A stretch of DNA of 64,000 nt from Gammaproteobacteria bacterium (GTDB lineage: Bacteria; Pseudomonadota; Gammaproteobacteria; Coxiellales; Coxiellaceae). Each line of letters begins with the position of its first letter. The stretch's first letter is position 1. The position numbers were made by a program, and so were the translations under genes. Below the pieces are notes generated by a model, which ran no database searches, had not been told where the DNA came from, and saw only the letters and a list, made by a program, of their open reading frames with translations. The stretch is from positions 28,196-92,195 of the forward strand of contig JAPLRF010000026.1 of the NCBI GenBank assembly GCA_026399315.1, read 5' to 3'. This document shows positions 1-8,568 of this stretch, in pieces.

Positions 1-330
1 ACAGATGTGGTTAGAAAAGTGGCCTGCGGTGCGGCGGAACACACCCCTTTTATTGCTGTGGGGAATTTACACCGCACATTGTTGCAATTAAAAGAGCAGG
101 GCGTTTGGTTGGTGGGTTTGGATTCCGAAGCAAGCTTGGGATTATCTCAGGTGGATTTAAAAGGCAATATTGGCATTGTGATGGGCGGTGAAAGTGATGG
201 TATGCGACGCTTAACAAAAGAAGCCTGTGATTATTTAGCGCAAATTCCGATGCAAGGGTCAGTTGAAAGTTTGAATGTGTCTGTTGCAACGGGTGTGACA
301 CTGTATGAGGTGAGACGACAACGTAAATAA
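1..330 (+). CDS. rlmB: 23S rRNA (guanosine-2'-O)-methyltransferase RlmB, C-terminal part
   Basis: Only the last 109 codons lie in the window; the frame is open from base 1 (T-D-V-V-R-K-V-A-C-G-A-A-E), so the gene starts upstream. The SpoU/TrmH-family signatures are visible in order: the KVACGAAEH segment, the IVMGGESDGMRR loop and the VESLNVSVATG segment, which form the trefoil knot that binds S-adenosylmethionine. The family methylates the ribose of G2251 in the 23S rRNA peptidyl-transferase loop. The usual RlmB ending (YEVRRQR) supports RlmB over other SpoU paralogues. It converges with the next gene across an imperfect palindrome. Confidence 0.9.
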   Translation, partial: TDVVRKVACGAAEHTPFIAVGNLHRTLLQLKEQGVWLVGLDSEASLGLSQVDLKGNIGIVMGGESDGMRRLTKEACDYLAQIPMQGSVESLNVSVATGVTLYEVRRQRK

Positions 331-344
331 CTTCTAAAAAAACA

Positions 345-469
345 GAGAATTCTCATCTTTGGGTGATATTGAATGATAATTTGATTCGAAAATCCTCATT
401 GACTGGCGTGTCAACTCCGGTTTTCTCACCAAATGATCATTCAATCTCACCTCAAAGCTGAAAATTCTC
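345..469. repeat. Imperfect 125-bp palindrome between convergent genes
   Basis: Bases 345-382 and 431-469 are imperfect reverse complements (GAGAATTCTCATCTTTGGG against the complement of CTCAAAGCTGAAAATTCTC, and GATATTGAATGAT against ATCATTCAATCTC). A weaker inner pairing (GAAAA with TTTTC) continues towards a roughly 30-base loop. It lies between the stop codons of rlmB and the unknown minus-strand gene. It could act as a bidirectional terminator or be a MITE remnant; no clean T-run is seen. Confidence 0.6.
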
Positions 470-483
470 AAAGATTCAGATTT

Positions 484-1293
484 TTATTTCTTTTCTGCAG
501 GCCAATTAATACCTGCGACCAACTCATTCACGCTTTTTTCTTGCGTGGCCAGCAATTCCTTTTCAGTTTTATTGATGACTTTGAAAATAGGCTGCAGTGT
601 TTTTAGCATAGCTTCAATTTCTTTTTCGCCATGCGGTTGCTGCGCGCGACCTAATGCGCTTTGAACCGTTAATATTATTTTCAAGGTGAAATATTGTTGA
701 AAATCAAATGCAGATTTACTGAGTTTAGGCAAAGCAATTTTTAAATTAATGAATAAATCATGCAATTCAGAAATAGGTTGATTGGTCGCTAAATCATTTA
801 ATTCTATATCTGATAGCGTGATATCGTTATTTTTCAGTGTTTGAATAAAAGTATCGATCCAGTTTTGAATAGCGGATTCCCATAGCGCATAATGTTCCTT
901 TGTTGATGAATCTAATTTAGCGCGTAATTCTTTTAGCGCGGAAGATTCAATGCTTGAAAGCAATTTTTCGGGTATGTTAAAAATAGTATTGGTAGGCATT
1001 TCCGATTCTTTAAATAAATCATCTTTTGAAATAGTCAGTGCCGTTTCTATGGTTGAAATTTTTGCGTAGGCGCGTAAATGTATTTTAAAAAAATGTTGAA
1101 AAGGGCCGTTAAAAGCATCGCTCATTTGCAAATCTGTTAACGTAAGGGGTTTTAATGTTTCCTTTTCAAGCTGTGCTTGCGTCGTATCTTTAACCCAAGT
1201 TGATTTTTGCAACATCAAATTCGCTATGATCTTCCAGTCCGCTAATAAATTTTTAGCGTAGGTGCCGGTGAAATGGTTTTGAAGTGTGATCAT
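484..1293 (-). CDS. Hypothetical protein, 269 aa, helix-rich
   Basis: Not recognised. The start at 1293 (MITLQNHFTG) is chosen because AGGGAT lies a suitable distance upstream; an upstream in-frame start at 1329 would add 12 residues. The protein is predicted soluble, with no signal peptide or membrane segment, and is rich in Lys/Glu/Leu amphipathic helices. Its overall look, including the opening residues, is faintly like polyhydroxyalkanoate granule phasins. The gene lies one gene away from a thiolase that could feed that pathway, but this is only a suggestion. No catalytic motif is visible. Confidence 0.6.
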   Translation of the reverse strand: MITLQNHFTGTYAKNLLADWKIIANLMLQKSTWVKDTTQAQLEKETLKPLTLTDLQMSDAFNGPFQHFFKIHLRAYAKISTIETALTISKDDLFKESEMPTNTIFNIPEKLLSSIESSALKELRAKLDSSTKEHYALWESAIQNWIDTFIQTLKNNDITLSDIELNDLATNQPISELHDLFINLKIALPKLSKSAFDFQQYFTLKIILTVQSALGRAQQPHGEKEIEAMLKTLQPIFKVINKTEKELLATQEKSVNELVAGINWPAEKK

Positions 1294-1388
1294 GGTGATA
1301 CATCCCTTTAGGTGCGAGCACGATAACAAAGTTTAGCGCAATGGTGATAATATGAATAGTTCAGAATGATAACAAGGAGGTTGATCAT

Positions 1389-1661
1389 ATGAATATGAAC
1401 CCCAGTGTAAAAAGGATTTTATGCTGCATGGCAATAACAGGCATGCTGGCAGGCTGCAACGAATATCGCCAATCTACTTCTTATTATGGCTCTGGTGCTT
1501 ATCATTGCTTTTATCAAAATACCCGAACGCAAGCGGTGTACAAGACCAAAGACCCTGATATATATCAGTCAGCATTGACTGGGAAAAAGACCTGTCGAAA
1601 GGCCGCTGTGAGTGAGAATGACGAAGCACACTGTGAGTTTAAGGAGTGCGTTTTTAAATAA
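1389..1661 (+). CDS. Small lipoprotein, 90 aa
   Basis: An AAGGAGG ribosome-binding site sits immediately upstream (1374-1380). The N-terminus has a basic start, a hydrophobic stretch and a lipobox (GMLAGC, Cys at residue 22), so the mature protein should be lipid-anchored in the cell envelope. The mature part has several Cys (HCFYQ, KTCRK, HCEFKECVF) that could form two disulfides. Family unknown. Its last 8 bases overlap the 3' end of the convergent thiolase gene. Confidence 0.75.
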   Translation: MNMNPSVKRILCCMAITGMLAGCNEYRQSTSYYGSGAYHCFYQNTRTQAVYKTKDPDIYQSALTGKKTCRKAAVSENDEAHCEFKECVFK

Positions 1662-2826
1662 GCTCAATTGCCACCGCTGTCGCTTCACCGCCACCGATAC
1701 ACAAAGTTGCAATACCACGCTTCTTGTTTTGTTGTTTGAGTGCATGTATTAATGTCACCAAAATGCGCGCGCCTGATGCACCAATTGGATGGCCTAAAAT
1801 ACAAGCGCCGCCATGCACGTTGACTTTTTCAAGGGGAATATTTAACTGCTGCATTGTCACTAAAGTCACCACTGCGAATGCTTCATTTATTTCAAATAAA
1901 TCAATATCGCTTATTTTTAAATTGATTTTCAATAATAGGTTTTTAATGGCATCAATCGGCGCGGTCGGAAAATCAGTTGGCGCTTTTGCAACAACCGCAT
2001 CTCCTAAAATAGTGGCCAGTGGTTTTAATTGATGTTGTTGGGCGGTTGATAAACGCATTAATAATAGTGCCGCGGCACCATCTGAAATGCTGCTGGAATT
2101 GGCTGCGGTAATGGAGCCGTCTTTAATAAAAGCGGGTTTTAGAAGTGGAATTTTTTCCGGCATGGCTTTTTCGATGCCTTCATCTTTTGAAATTATTATT
2201 TTATTTTTTTTATCTTGAATTGCTACGGGTGTGATTTCATCTTGAAAAAAGCCATTTTTTGTTGCATTGCTTGCGCGCGCGAGTGATTCCAATGCAAAGG
2301 CATCTTGTTGCTCGCGAGTGATATTAAATTTAAATGCGCAACTTTCTGCAATGGCACCCATCGATAAATGATCGTCGTACGCGTTGGTTAATCCATCCAG
2401 CAGCATATGATCGGCAATTTCTTGTGTTCCCATGCGCAAGCCAGTTCGCGCACCTTGTAATAAATAGGGTGACCGCGACATATTTTCCATACCGCCTGCA
2501 ACAATGACATCGGCATTACCCGATTGAATTTCGTGCGCCGCCATGATCACTGCTTGCATACCTGATCCGCACATTTTATTGATCGTGGTGCACGGTGTTG
2601 TTGCTGCCATGCCAGCGCCCAACGCAGCTTGACGTGCGGGTGCTTGACCTAAGCCTGCTGGCAATACACAGCCCATAATGACTTGATCAATTTTATCAGT
2701 GGTGTTTTGGATGACAGCAGCAATCGCTTTCGCACCGAGTGCCGTTGCGGGAGTATCTTTGAAAGCACCGTTAAAATGACCGATCGGCGTGCGTTTTGCG
2801 GAAACGATAACGATAGGGTCGTGCAT
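1654..2826 (-). CDS. Acetyl-CoA acetyltransferase (thiolase II)
   Basis: A 390-residue thiolase of normal family length. Condensation or thiolysis of acetyl-CoA/acetoacetyl-CoA uses the nucleophilic Cys (C86 in NKMCGSGM), the His of GHPIGASGAR (H346) and the C-terminal Cys of LCIGGGEATA (C376); all are present, as is the NEAFAV segment. The enzyme is cytoplasmic. It may supply acetoacetyl-CoA for polyhydroxybutyrate or mevalonate-type metabolism, or degrade ketone bodies; no neighbouring gene decides between these (phaA or atoB are both possible names). It is divergent from pyrD, the two starts being 68 bases apart. Confidence 0.92.
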   Translation of the reverse strand: MHDPIVIVSAKRTPIGHFNGAFKDTPATALGAKAIAAVIQNTTDKIDQVIMGCVLPAGLGQAPARQAALGAGMAATTPCTTINKMCGSGMQAVIMAAHEIQSGNADVIVAGGMENMSRSPYLLQGARTGLRMGTQEIADHMLLDGLTNAYDDHLSMGAIAESCAFKFNITREQQDAFALESLARASNATKNGFFQDEITPVAIQDKKNKIIISKDEGIEKAMPEKIPLLKPAFIKDGSITAANSSSISDGAAALLLMRLSTAQQHQLKPLATILGDAVVAKAPTDFPTAPIDAIKNLLLKINLKISDIDLFEINEAFAVVTLVTMQQLNIPLEKVNVHGGACILGHPIGASGARILVTLIHALKQQNKKRGIATLCIGGGEATAVAIELI

Positions 2827-2894
2827 ATACTTTACCTGTTTTGCTGAATGTTTTAATGTTATGGTTACGATATCATATTTTAATGTGAAAAATT

Positions 2895-3902
2895 ATGTTA
2901 GCAGAAATAATTCGTCGATTGCTATTACACATCAATCCCGAAACATCGCATGCGATTGCGCAGCGCTTAATTAATTTTCGTTACGGAAATGATTTTTCAG
3001 AAAACACGATAACAGCACAAAAGCCGCTTACTTTATTTGGTTTGCATTTCCCTAATCCCGTTGGATTGGCAGCAGGCTGGGATAAAAATGGTGAATGCTT
3101 TGATGCTTTATTTCGCATGGGTTTTGGATTCGTTGAAGTGGGCACAGTAACGCCGAAAGCACAGGAAGGTAATCCCAAGCCACGGTTATTTAGAATACCG
3201 CAAAAACAGGCTTTAATTAACCGCATGGGATTCAATAACGCGGGCGTTGATGCTTTGATTGAGAAATTGCAAGTGCGAAAAATGCCTGGTATTTTAGGCG
3301 TTAATATCGGTAAAAATAAGGATACATCCTTAGAAAATGCCCTAGATGATTATCAACATTGTTTAAAGGCCGTTTATCCCTACGCAGATTATATTGTTGT
3401 GAATATTTCATCGCCCAACACGCCTGGCTTACGTGAATTACAGTCTAAAAATTACTTACCTGATTTATTAAAAGGACTGCAGCAATCGAGAAAAAGTGCA
3501 GCGGCAATTTATCAGCGCGATGTGCCCTTGTTGGTTAAAACCACGGTGGATTTGCCTGAAGACAATGTCGCGTCTTTTGTTCAAGCAATAATGGATAATG
3601 AAATTGATGGCGTGGTGATTTCAAATACCACCCTAGATCATGCTTCTGTTGCTGCTTTTTCTGCGGGAAATGAAGCGGGGGGCTTGAGTGGTGCGCCATT
3701 GCGTGAGCGGGCAACACAAATGATTCATCGTATTGCAACAATAACCGATAAAAAATTACCTATCATTGGTGTTGGCGGTATTTTATCGGGGCAAGATGCA
3801 TTGATGCATCTCAATGCGGGTGCGCAGCTAGTGCAGATCTTCACGGGATTTGTTTATCGAGGTCCGAAATTAATTGATGAAATCTTGCAAGCAATACATT
3901 AG
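2895..3902 (+). CDS. pyrD: Dihydroorotate dehydrogenase (quinone), class 2
   Basis: 335 residues, the usual class 2 length, with the N-terminal amphipathic helix (LAEIIRRLLLHINPETSHAIAQ) that docks these enzymes on the inner membrane and contacts ubiquinone. Class 2 signatures seen: NPVGLAAGWDKNGE, the flavin segment GFVEVGTVTP, NRMGFNN, VVNISSPNTPGLR with the catalytic Ser region, VISNTT, and GVGGILSGQDA near the C-terminus. It catalyses the fourth step of pyrimidine synthesis, passing electrons to quinone. The ATG start is the first in frame and fits the family. Confidence 0.95.
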   Translation: MLAEIIRRLLLHINPETSHAIAQRLINFRYGNDFSENTITAQKPLTLFGLHFPNPVGLAAGWDKNGECFDALFRMGFGFVEVGTVTPKAQEGNPKPRLFRIPQKQALINRMGFNNAGVDALIEKLQVRKMPGILGVNIGKNKDTSLENALDDYQHCLKAVYPYADYIVVNISSPNTPGLRELQSKNYLPDLLKGLQQSRKSAAAIYQRDVPLLVKTTVDLPEDNVASFVQAIMDNEIDGVVISNTTLDHASVAAFSAGNEAGGLSGAPLRERATQMIHRIATITDKKLPIIGVGGILSGQDALMHLNAGAQLVQIFTGFVYRGPKLIDEILQAIH

Positions 3903-3948
3903 GATATGAAATAGCGTTAGTGGAGCAATACAAAAAGGAATTTACCCC

Positions 3949-4824
3949 ATGCAAAAAATCTTTAAGCTTATTCTCGCCTTGTCACTTATTTTTACGCTTT
4001 GCGCCGCCAGCGCGTTCACCCGTGGTATTTACATCACTGGCTCCACTGCGGAACACATGAGTGTGCTTCAGAATTTAATTGATCAATCAAAAAAATATGG
4101 CATTGATAGTTTTGTTATTGATATTGATAGTATGCATAACAAGCGCTTTGCAACGAATGTAAAGAGTGTGGTTGCACAAGGCATTCATGTGGTGGCGCGC
4201 GTTGTGATTTTCCCTCATGGTGGAACGCATGCGCAAGTGGTTGATAAAGCCATTTGGGCAAAACGCTTGGCGTTGGTGAAATATGCAATTGATTTGGGTG
4301 CAACAACAATTCAACTGGATTACATTCGCTATCAAGCAGAATTCCCTGCCAATCCAGCTAAAGCAAAGCAAATATTAAAGGTGGTTCAATATTTTAAAGA
4401 TGAAGTCACGCCTTATCACGTGAAGTTACAAATGGATATTTTTGGTGTGGCAGCATTAAAACCAGCGCATACAATTGGTCAGGACGTTGCTTTGTTGGCA
4501 ACAGCAGTGAATGCATTCTGCCCAATGGTTTACCCATCACATTATGAACCTTTCCGCGAACACGCTGTTCATCCCTATGATACTGTTTACCATTCTATTG
4601 CTGCGTTGAAAAAACAATTGGCGGATCATCCCACAGTTTCAGTAATTCCTTACATTGAAATATATAACTATCGTTACGCATTAGGGCCAGCAGAAAAAAC
4701 CCGTTATATTTTAGCGGAAATGAAAGCGGTGCGTGATGGCGGCGGTGTGGGTTGGTATGTATGGAGTGCAACCAATCATTACAAACCCTTGTTTGCATTT
4801 TTGGCAAGTCATCGGGATCAATAA
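3949..4824 (+). CDS. Secreted putative glycoside hydrolase, DUF4015 type
   Basis: 291 residues, with an N-terminal signal peptide (residues 1 to about 22, hydrophobic run ending CAASA-FTRG). The remainder looks like a TIM-barrel hydrolase of the DUF4015/PF13200 group: TRGIYITG strand 1, IDIDS, the diagnostic QLDYIRYQAEFP segment with its acidic residue, MDIFG, NAFCPMVYPSHY, and VGWYVWSATN at the last strand. These proteins are annotated as putative glycosidases; no substrate is known. The protein is expected in the periplasm or outside. An SD-like AAGGAA lies before the ATG. Confidence 0.8.
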   Translation: MQKIFKLILALSLIFTLCAASAFTRGIYITGSTAEHMSVLQNLIDQSKKYGIDSFVIDIDSMHNKRFATNVKSVVAQGIHVVARVVIFPHGGTHAQVVDKAIWAKRLALVKYAIDLGATTIQLDYIRYQAEFPANPAKAKQILKVVQYFKDEVTPYHVKLQMDIFGVAALKPAHTIGQDVALLATAVNAFCPMVYPSHYEPFREHAVHPYDTVYHSIAALKKQLADHPTVSVIPYIEIYNYRYALGPAEKTRYILAEMKAVRDGGGVGWYVWSATNHYKPLFAFLASHRDQ

Positions 4825-4844
4825 GCGCAACAATGATACGCAGT

Positions 4845-4890
4845 GAATTATCGGAAGTGGGGGCGGCAGCCCTCACGCGAACGCACGAAG
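4845..4890. repeat. Dispersed palindromic repeat, 'GGGGGCGGYAGCCCTCACGCGA' type (copy 1)
   Basis: Copy with core TCGGAAGTGGGGGCGGCAG and CCCTCACGCGAACGCACG. Related copies occur at about 17551, 37409, 39652, 39713, 45682 and inside hemW (about 40090). It sits between the DUF4015 gene and the repressor gene. Confidence 0.7.
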
Positions 4891-4970
4891 TATTTTATTC
4901 CGATTACGATTCCTGCGCTTTTAAAAAAAACCTGTTACAATTTGCAAAATTTTTTGCAAGGGGTTTTTAT

Positions 4971-5585
4971 ATGAGTTCATTGTCTGAAGTGTTAAAGCAA
5001 TTGTTTGCCAAAACCAAATTGTCATCTCATCGATTGGCGCAGACTTTGGGCATGCCAACGCCAACAATACACCGATTGTTAACGGGTGTTGTGCAAGACC
5101 CCAAAATATCAACCCTCACGTTATTGAGCGACTATTTTCACATCACGATTGAGCAAATATTAGGGCGCGCACCGTTGCCTGATATTATCATGAAGCCTTT
5201 TTTTTCTGTCCCGTTGTTAACGATGAATCAAGCATGTTCGTATGAAAAACACATGAGAAAACCAGGCCGGTGGTATCGCTGGCAAGCACAATCTGACAAC
5301 AACGCCGAAAAAGTTTTTTCGATTAAAATAGACAATAATTTATATGAGCCGATTTTTTTAGCGGGTTCACATTTAATTGTTAAAACTGATATTGAGCCGA
5401 GCAATGGTGATTATGTTTTAGTGAGTTTTGTGGGTGATACAACGCCGGTCATCAAAAAATATATTGCAGAAGGACGTCACAAATATCTTTCTGCATTAAC
5501 ATCTGATTTAAAGCCTGTGTCGCTTGACCCCTCGGAATTGACAGTGCTGGGCGTTGTGATTGAAAGTAATAAATGTTTTTATTAA
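4971..5585 (+). CDS. XRE-family repressor with S24/LexA-like C-terminal domain
   Basis: 204 residues from the ATG at 4971, chosen because AAGGGG precedes it; a longer open frame would run through the upstream repeat. Residues 1-60 hold an XRE helix-turn-helix (SSHRLAQTLGMPTPTIHRLL). Residues from about 110 resemble the LexA/CI peptidase fold (FSIKIDNNLYEPIFLAGSHL ... DYVLVSFVGDTTPVIKKY). The position of the autocleavage Ser (GDSMEP in LexA) reads NNLYEP, so the nucleophile appears lost, whereas a Lys in VIKKY is kept. It probably represses its own promoter or mobile-element genes without SOS cleavage. No prophage genes adjoin it. Confidence 0.8.
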   Translation: MSSLSEVLKQLFAKTKLSSHRLAQTLGMPTPTIHRLLTGVVQDPKISTLTLLSDYFHITIEQILGRAPLPDIIMKPFFSVPLLTMNQACSYEKHMRKPGRWYRWQAQSDNNAEKVFSIKIDNNLYEPIFLAGSHLIVKTDIEPSNGDYVLVSFVGDTTPVIKKYIAEGRHKYLSALTSDLKPVSLDPSELTVLGVVIESNKCFY

Positions 5586-5882
5586 GCGGATTAAAAACGT
5601 TGAAAGATTAATAAGCTTAGGCTCTTTGTATTATAATATACCCTATCACTGTATTCAAAAAATGAGATATACAAAACCGTGGAGATTATTCGGTTGGGTG
5701 TTGCAGTATTGTCAATCGATTGAAAACATACACATATATCCACACTACCGCTTCGCACACTTGGACGGCTACTCGACATAATGTGAGTCAATGCGCCAGA
5801 AAAACAGGCTTTGCAAATGCGTCCATTTTGCAATAAAATGAATAACAGACGCGTCTATTTTGCAATGCAGGTAAAAACAGCC
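5586..5882. other. Intergenic region with paired direct repeat before the ATPase gene
   Basis: No convincing gene is present. A TATAAT hexamer is at 5632-5637. Direct repeats GCGTCCATTTTGCAAT (5819-5834) and GCGTCTATTTTGCAAT (5851-5866) differ by one base and are spaced by 16 bases; the second overlaps a perfect palindrome AGACGCGTCT (5847-5856). Their position just before the ATPase start suggests operator sites or a terminal motif carried along with the ATPase gene. Confidence 0.5.
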
Positions 5883-7103
5883 ATGAATCGTTACATCACT
5901 CCTTTTGTTATCAAAGAGTTACAGAAAAAGATGGTTTTCATTGATGGGCCTCGCCAAGTGGGAAAAACCACACTAAGCCGATATGTGTCAGAAATAATTA
6001 ATAGAAAACATGAGCTCTTGCTATCTGATAATACTCAAATGCAATTATCGGATGGTAGTAATATGCAGCTGTCTGGCAGGCAGTTATATTTTAATTGGGA
6101 TGTAGATGAAGACAGAATTGATCTGTTAAAAAAGCACTGGGATAAAAAAGCGCCACTGATTATTTTTGATGAGCTGCATAAATATCCCCATTGGAAGCGT
6201 TGGATTAAAGGTGTTTATGATATCAAACCAGCCCATCAAAATTATTTAGTGACGGGTTCCGCAAAATTAGATACGTATAAACGCGGCGGTGACTCACTAA
6301 TGGGCCGTTATCATTATTGGCGCTTACATCCTTTTACGCTCGATGAATTGCCTGAAAATATCGATAAGAATGATGCATTTCAACGTTTGCTAACAGTGGG
6401 TGGATTTCCAGAACCATTTTTGCAAAATGATGTGCGTGAAGCGCGTCGTTGGCGTCGCGAGCGGATGGATCGTATTTTGCGTGAGGATGTTCGTGATTTA
6501 GAGCAAATAAAACAATTGCCATTATTGGATTTGTTATTCAAAGCATTGTGTGAACGCGTCAGCCAAATGATTAATTATTCGAATATTGCAATGGATTTGC
6601 AAATTGCGCCAAATACTGTGAAAAGTTGGATAACATTAATTGAGCGGATGTATGTCGCATTTTCAATTAAGCCTTACACAAAAAAAATCGCACGCGCGAT
6701 TCAAAAACCACCGAAAATTTATTTTTATGATAATGCTGATGTTATTAATGCAAGTGGTCCTCGATTAGAAAATTTGGTTGCAACACATTTATTAAAGCGA
6801 TTACATTTTATCGAAGATTATTTTGGACACCGTTGTTCGTTGCATTATATTCGCGATAAAGATGGGCGGGAAGTGGATTTTGTCACTGTGATTGACGATA
6901 TTGTTTATGACCTTATTGAAGTCAAAGAAAGTGACAGCACTATTTCATCCGCATTGAAATATTATAAAAAATTACTAAATCCGAAACGCACGACGCAATT
7001 GGTTTCTAATTTAAATCGTACGTTTGATTCTGATGGCATACACGTCACAACTCCAATAGAATTTTTTTCGGATGCGCCCTGGGATACACTGAAAATAGAT
7101 TAA
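5883..7103 (+). CDS. AAA ATPase with DUF4143 C-terminal domain
   Basis: 406 residues from the ATG at 5883 (MNRYITPFVI), chosen because AGGT precedes it and family members begin similarly. Residues about 18-140 form an AAA_14 ATPase: Walker A GPRQVGKTT, Walker B LIIFDELHKYPHW, and LVTGSAKLD with the sensor residue. The C-terminal half is the DUF4143 nuclease-like module, with EVDFVTV and YDLIEVKES resembling the E/D-x-D ... ExK pattern of restriction-type folds. These standalone ATPases are widespread, highly mobile and of unknown role. The gene sits alone, flanked by repeats. Confidence 0.88.
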   Translation: MNRYITPFVIKELQKKMVFIDGPRQVGKTTLSRYVSEIINRKHELLLSDNTQMQLSDGSNMQLSGRQLYFNWDVDEDRIDLLKKHWDKKAPLIIFDELHKYPHWKRWIKGVYDIKPAHQNYLVTGSAKLDTYKRGGDSLMGRYHYWRLHPFTLDELPENIDKNDAFQRLLTVGGFPEPFLQNDVREARRWRRERMDRILREDVRDLEQIKQLPLLDLLFKALCERVSQMINYSNIAMDLQIAPNTVKSWITLIERMYVAFSIKPYTKKIARAIQKPPKIYFYDNADVINASGPRLENLVATHLLKRLHFIEDYFGHRCSLHYIRDKDGREVDFVTVIDDIVYDLIEVKESDSTISSALKYYKKLLNPKRTTQLVSNLNRTFDSDGIHVTTPIEFFSDAPWDTLKID

Positions 7104-7154
7104 TTTTCTCTGTGCTGATGATTTTATCGCGCAATTTAAAAATTTGCGACAGAA

Positions 7155-7187
7155 CCAAAAATAAAAGGTTATTTTTGAAAAATAACC
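7155..7187 (-). terminator. Intrinsic terminator overlapping the histidine kinase stop codon
   Basis: Read on the minus strand, a perfect 10-bp stem (GGTTATTTTT with AAAAATAACC, one-base loop, 7167-7187) is followed by TTTTATTTTT. The stop codon of the histidine kinase lies within the hairpin. The convergent ATPase gene ends 64 bases away. Confidence 0.7.
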
Positions 7188-8566
7188 CTAAACTCCACAC
7201 CCTTGCCATCCGCGGGGGTGTGCAATTCAATTTCAGCGTGATGCAGATTAGCAATTTGTTGGACGATACTTAAACCCAATCCGCTGCCCATCGCATTGCT
7301 GCCAATTACGCGATAGAAGCGTTCAAATACGCGCTTGCGTAATTTTTCGGGAATGCCTGGGCCGGTATCGCGAACAATGAGGATCACTTGATTTTCATTT
7401 TCTTGAATGTCGATCGTGACAAAGCTGTCAGGTGGGGAGTAACGAATGGCGTTATCGATTAAATTACGCAGTAAAATATCAATGGCGGTTGCGCTGCCAT
7501 TGATGGTTGCCTTGCTGTCTGGTGATAATAATTCTAACTCAATATTTTTTTCAATCGCTTCAGGTGCAAGCATGGCAGCAATTTCGGAAGCTTCTCGCGC
7601 TAAATTAACAGGAGTGGTGTCTGTTAAACCAGCCTCAGGTTCCATTCGACTGAGTGTTAATAATTGTTGAACCACGTGTGTGCTGCGGCGGACTCCAAAT
7701 AACACTTTTAATAAAGCTTCATTTTTTTCTTCGTCTGTTTTTGCGCGCAGTGCCACTTGTGCTTGTGTGCTAAGGGCGGCAAGCGGCGTTTTTAGTTCAT
7801 GCGCTGCATCTGCTGTAAATCTTTTTTCACGCCCAAAAGCCGCTTTTAATCTCCCAAACAAGCTATTTAATTCGCCAACCAACGGTTCAATTTCGGTAGG
7901 TACAGACACCAAATCAACCGGTTCTAAATAAGAAGGTGCGCGTTGATGCACTTCCTTTGCAACGCGGCGCAAGGTGTCGAGACCACGACCGACAATTATC
8001 CAAATTAAAAACCCTAGAAATGGATAAGTGACGAGCATCATTACAACAGAATCTTGTGTTAAGCGATTTTCCAGTTCTTGTCGATAATTAGCACGTTCAG
8101 CGACCATCACGGTAAAATGATTTTCGCGATTGTAACCCGTGCTAACGCGCCAAGTGTGACCATTCAACCATAGTGTGGACAATCCGACAGACCCATTTGA
8201 AAAAGGGGTTTTTAAAGCGTGACGAGAATGTAAAATCAATTGGCCGTGTTTATTCCAGATTTGAAATTCAGAATTTCGTCCAGCTTGTTTAATCGCTTCA
8301 GGTTTTAAGTTGGATGTTCTTTTTAATTCCTCGAGATGTGTTGTTTCATTTTCCAGTCTTTTTTGAATAGAAATTAATTCTGTTGGGGTGAATGAACCGG
8401 AGAAAACAGCTTGCATGCGCAATGTTGTCCGAATTAATTGCGCATCCAATTGTAATTGAATATCTTTATGCGCCAAAAATAAATTACCAATGATCGCAAA
8501 TGACGTGATGAGCGTGACACTCAAGAGCAGATTAATGAGTAAATATGTGCGTATTGAAGGCGACAT
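7169..8566 (-). CDS. Sensor histidine kinase, QseC/PmrB-like
   Basis: 465 residues. Transmembrane helix 1 is at about 8-30 and helix 2 at about 173-193; between them is a periplasmic sensor domain of about 140 residues. Next come a HAMP-like linker, the dimerisation/phosphoacceptor segment FTADAAHELKTPLAAL (His256), the N box LLRNLIDNAIRYSPP, G1 VRDTGPGIPE, F box ERFYR and G2 GSGLGLSIV. All catalytic boxes are intact. It is encoded directly after its response regulator, 2 bases apart, so the two form one operon. Sequence style is closest to QseC/PmrB sensors of polymyxin or metal signals; the ligand is not deducible. Confidence 0.92.
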   Translation of the reverse strand: MSPSIRTYLLINLLLSVTLITSFAIIGNLFLAHKDIQLQLDAQLIRTTLRMQAVFSGSFTPTELISIQKRLENETTHLEELKRTSNLKPEAIKQAGRNSEFQIWNKHGQLILHSRHALKTPFSNGSVGLSTLWLNGHTWRVSTGYNRENHFTVMVAERANYRQELENRLTQDSVVMMLVTYPFLGFLIWIIVGRGLDTLRRVAKEVHQRAPSYLEPVDLVSVPTEIEPLVGELNSLFGRLKAAFGREKRFTADAAHELKTPLAALSTQAQVALRAKTDEEKNEALLKVLFGVRRSTHVVQQLLTLSRMEPEAGLTDTTPVNLAREASEIAAMLAPEAIEKNIELELLSPDSKATINGSATAIDILLRNLIDNAIRYSPPDSFVTIDIQENENQVILIVRDTGPGIPEKLRKRVFERFYRVIGSNAMGSGLGLSIVQQIANLHHAEIELHTPADGKGVEFRVIFQK

Positions 8567-8568
8567 GT

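Noticed and set aside
5560..5833. Overlapping open frames of 73 and 80 codons on both strands between the repressor and ATPase genes
   Set aside because: No ribosome site, no recognisable composition or motif, and they run through repeat-like sequence.
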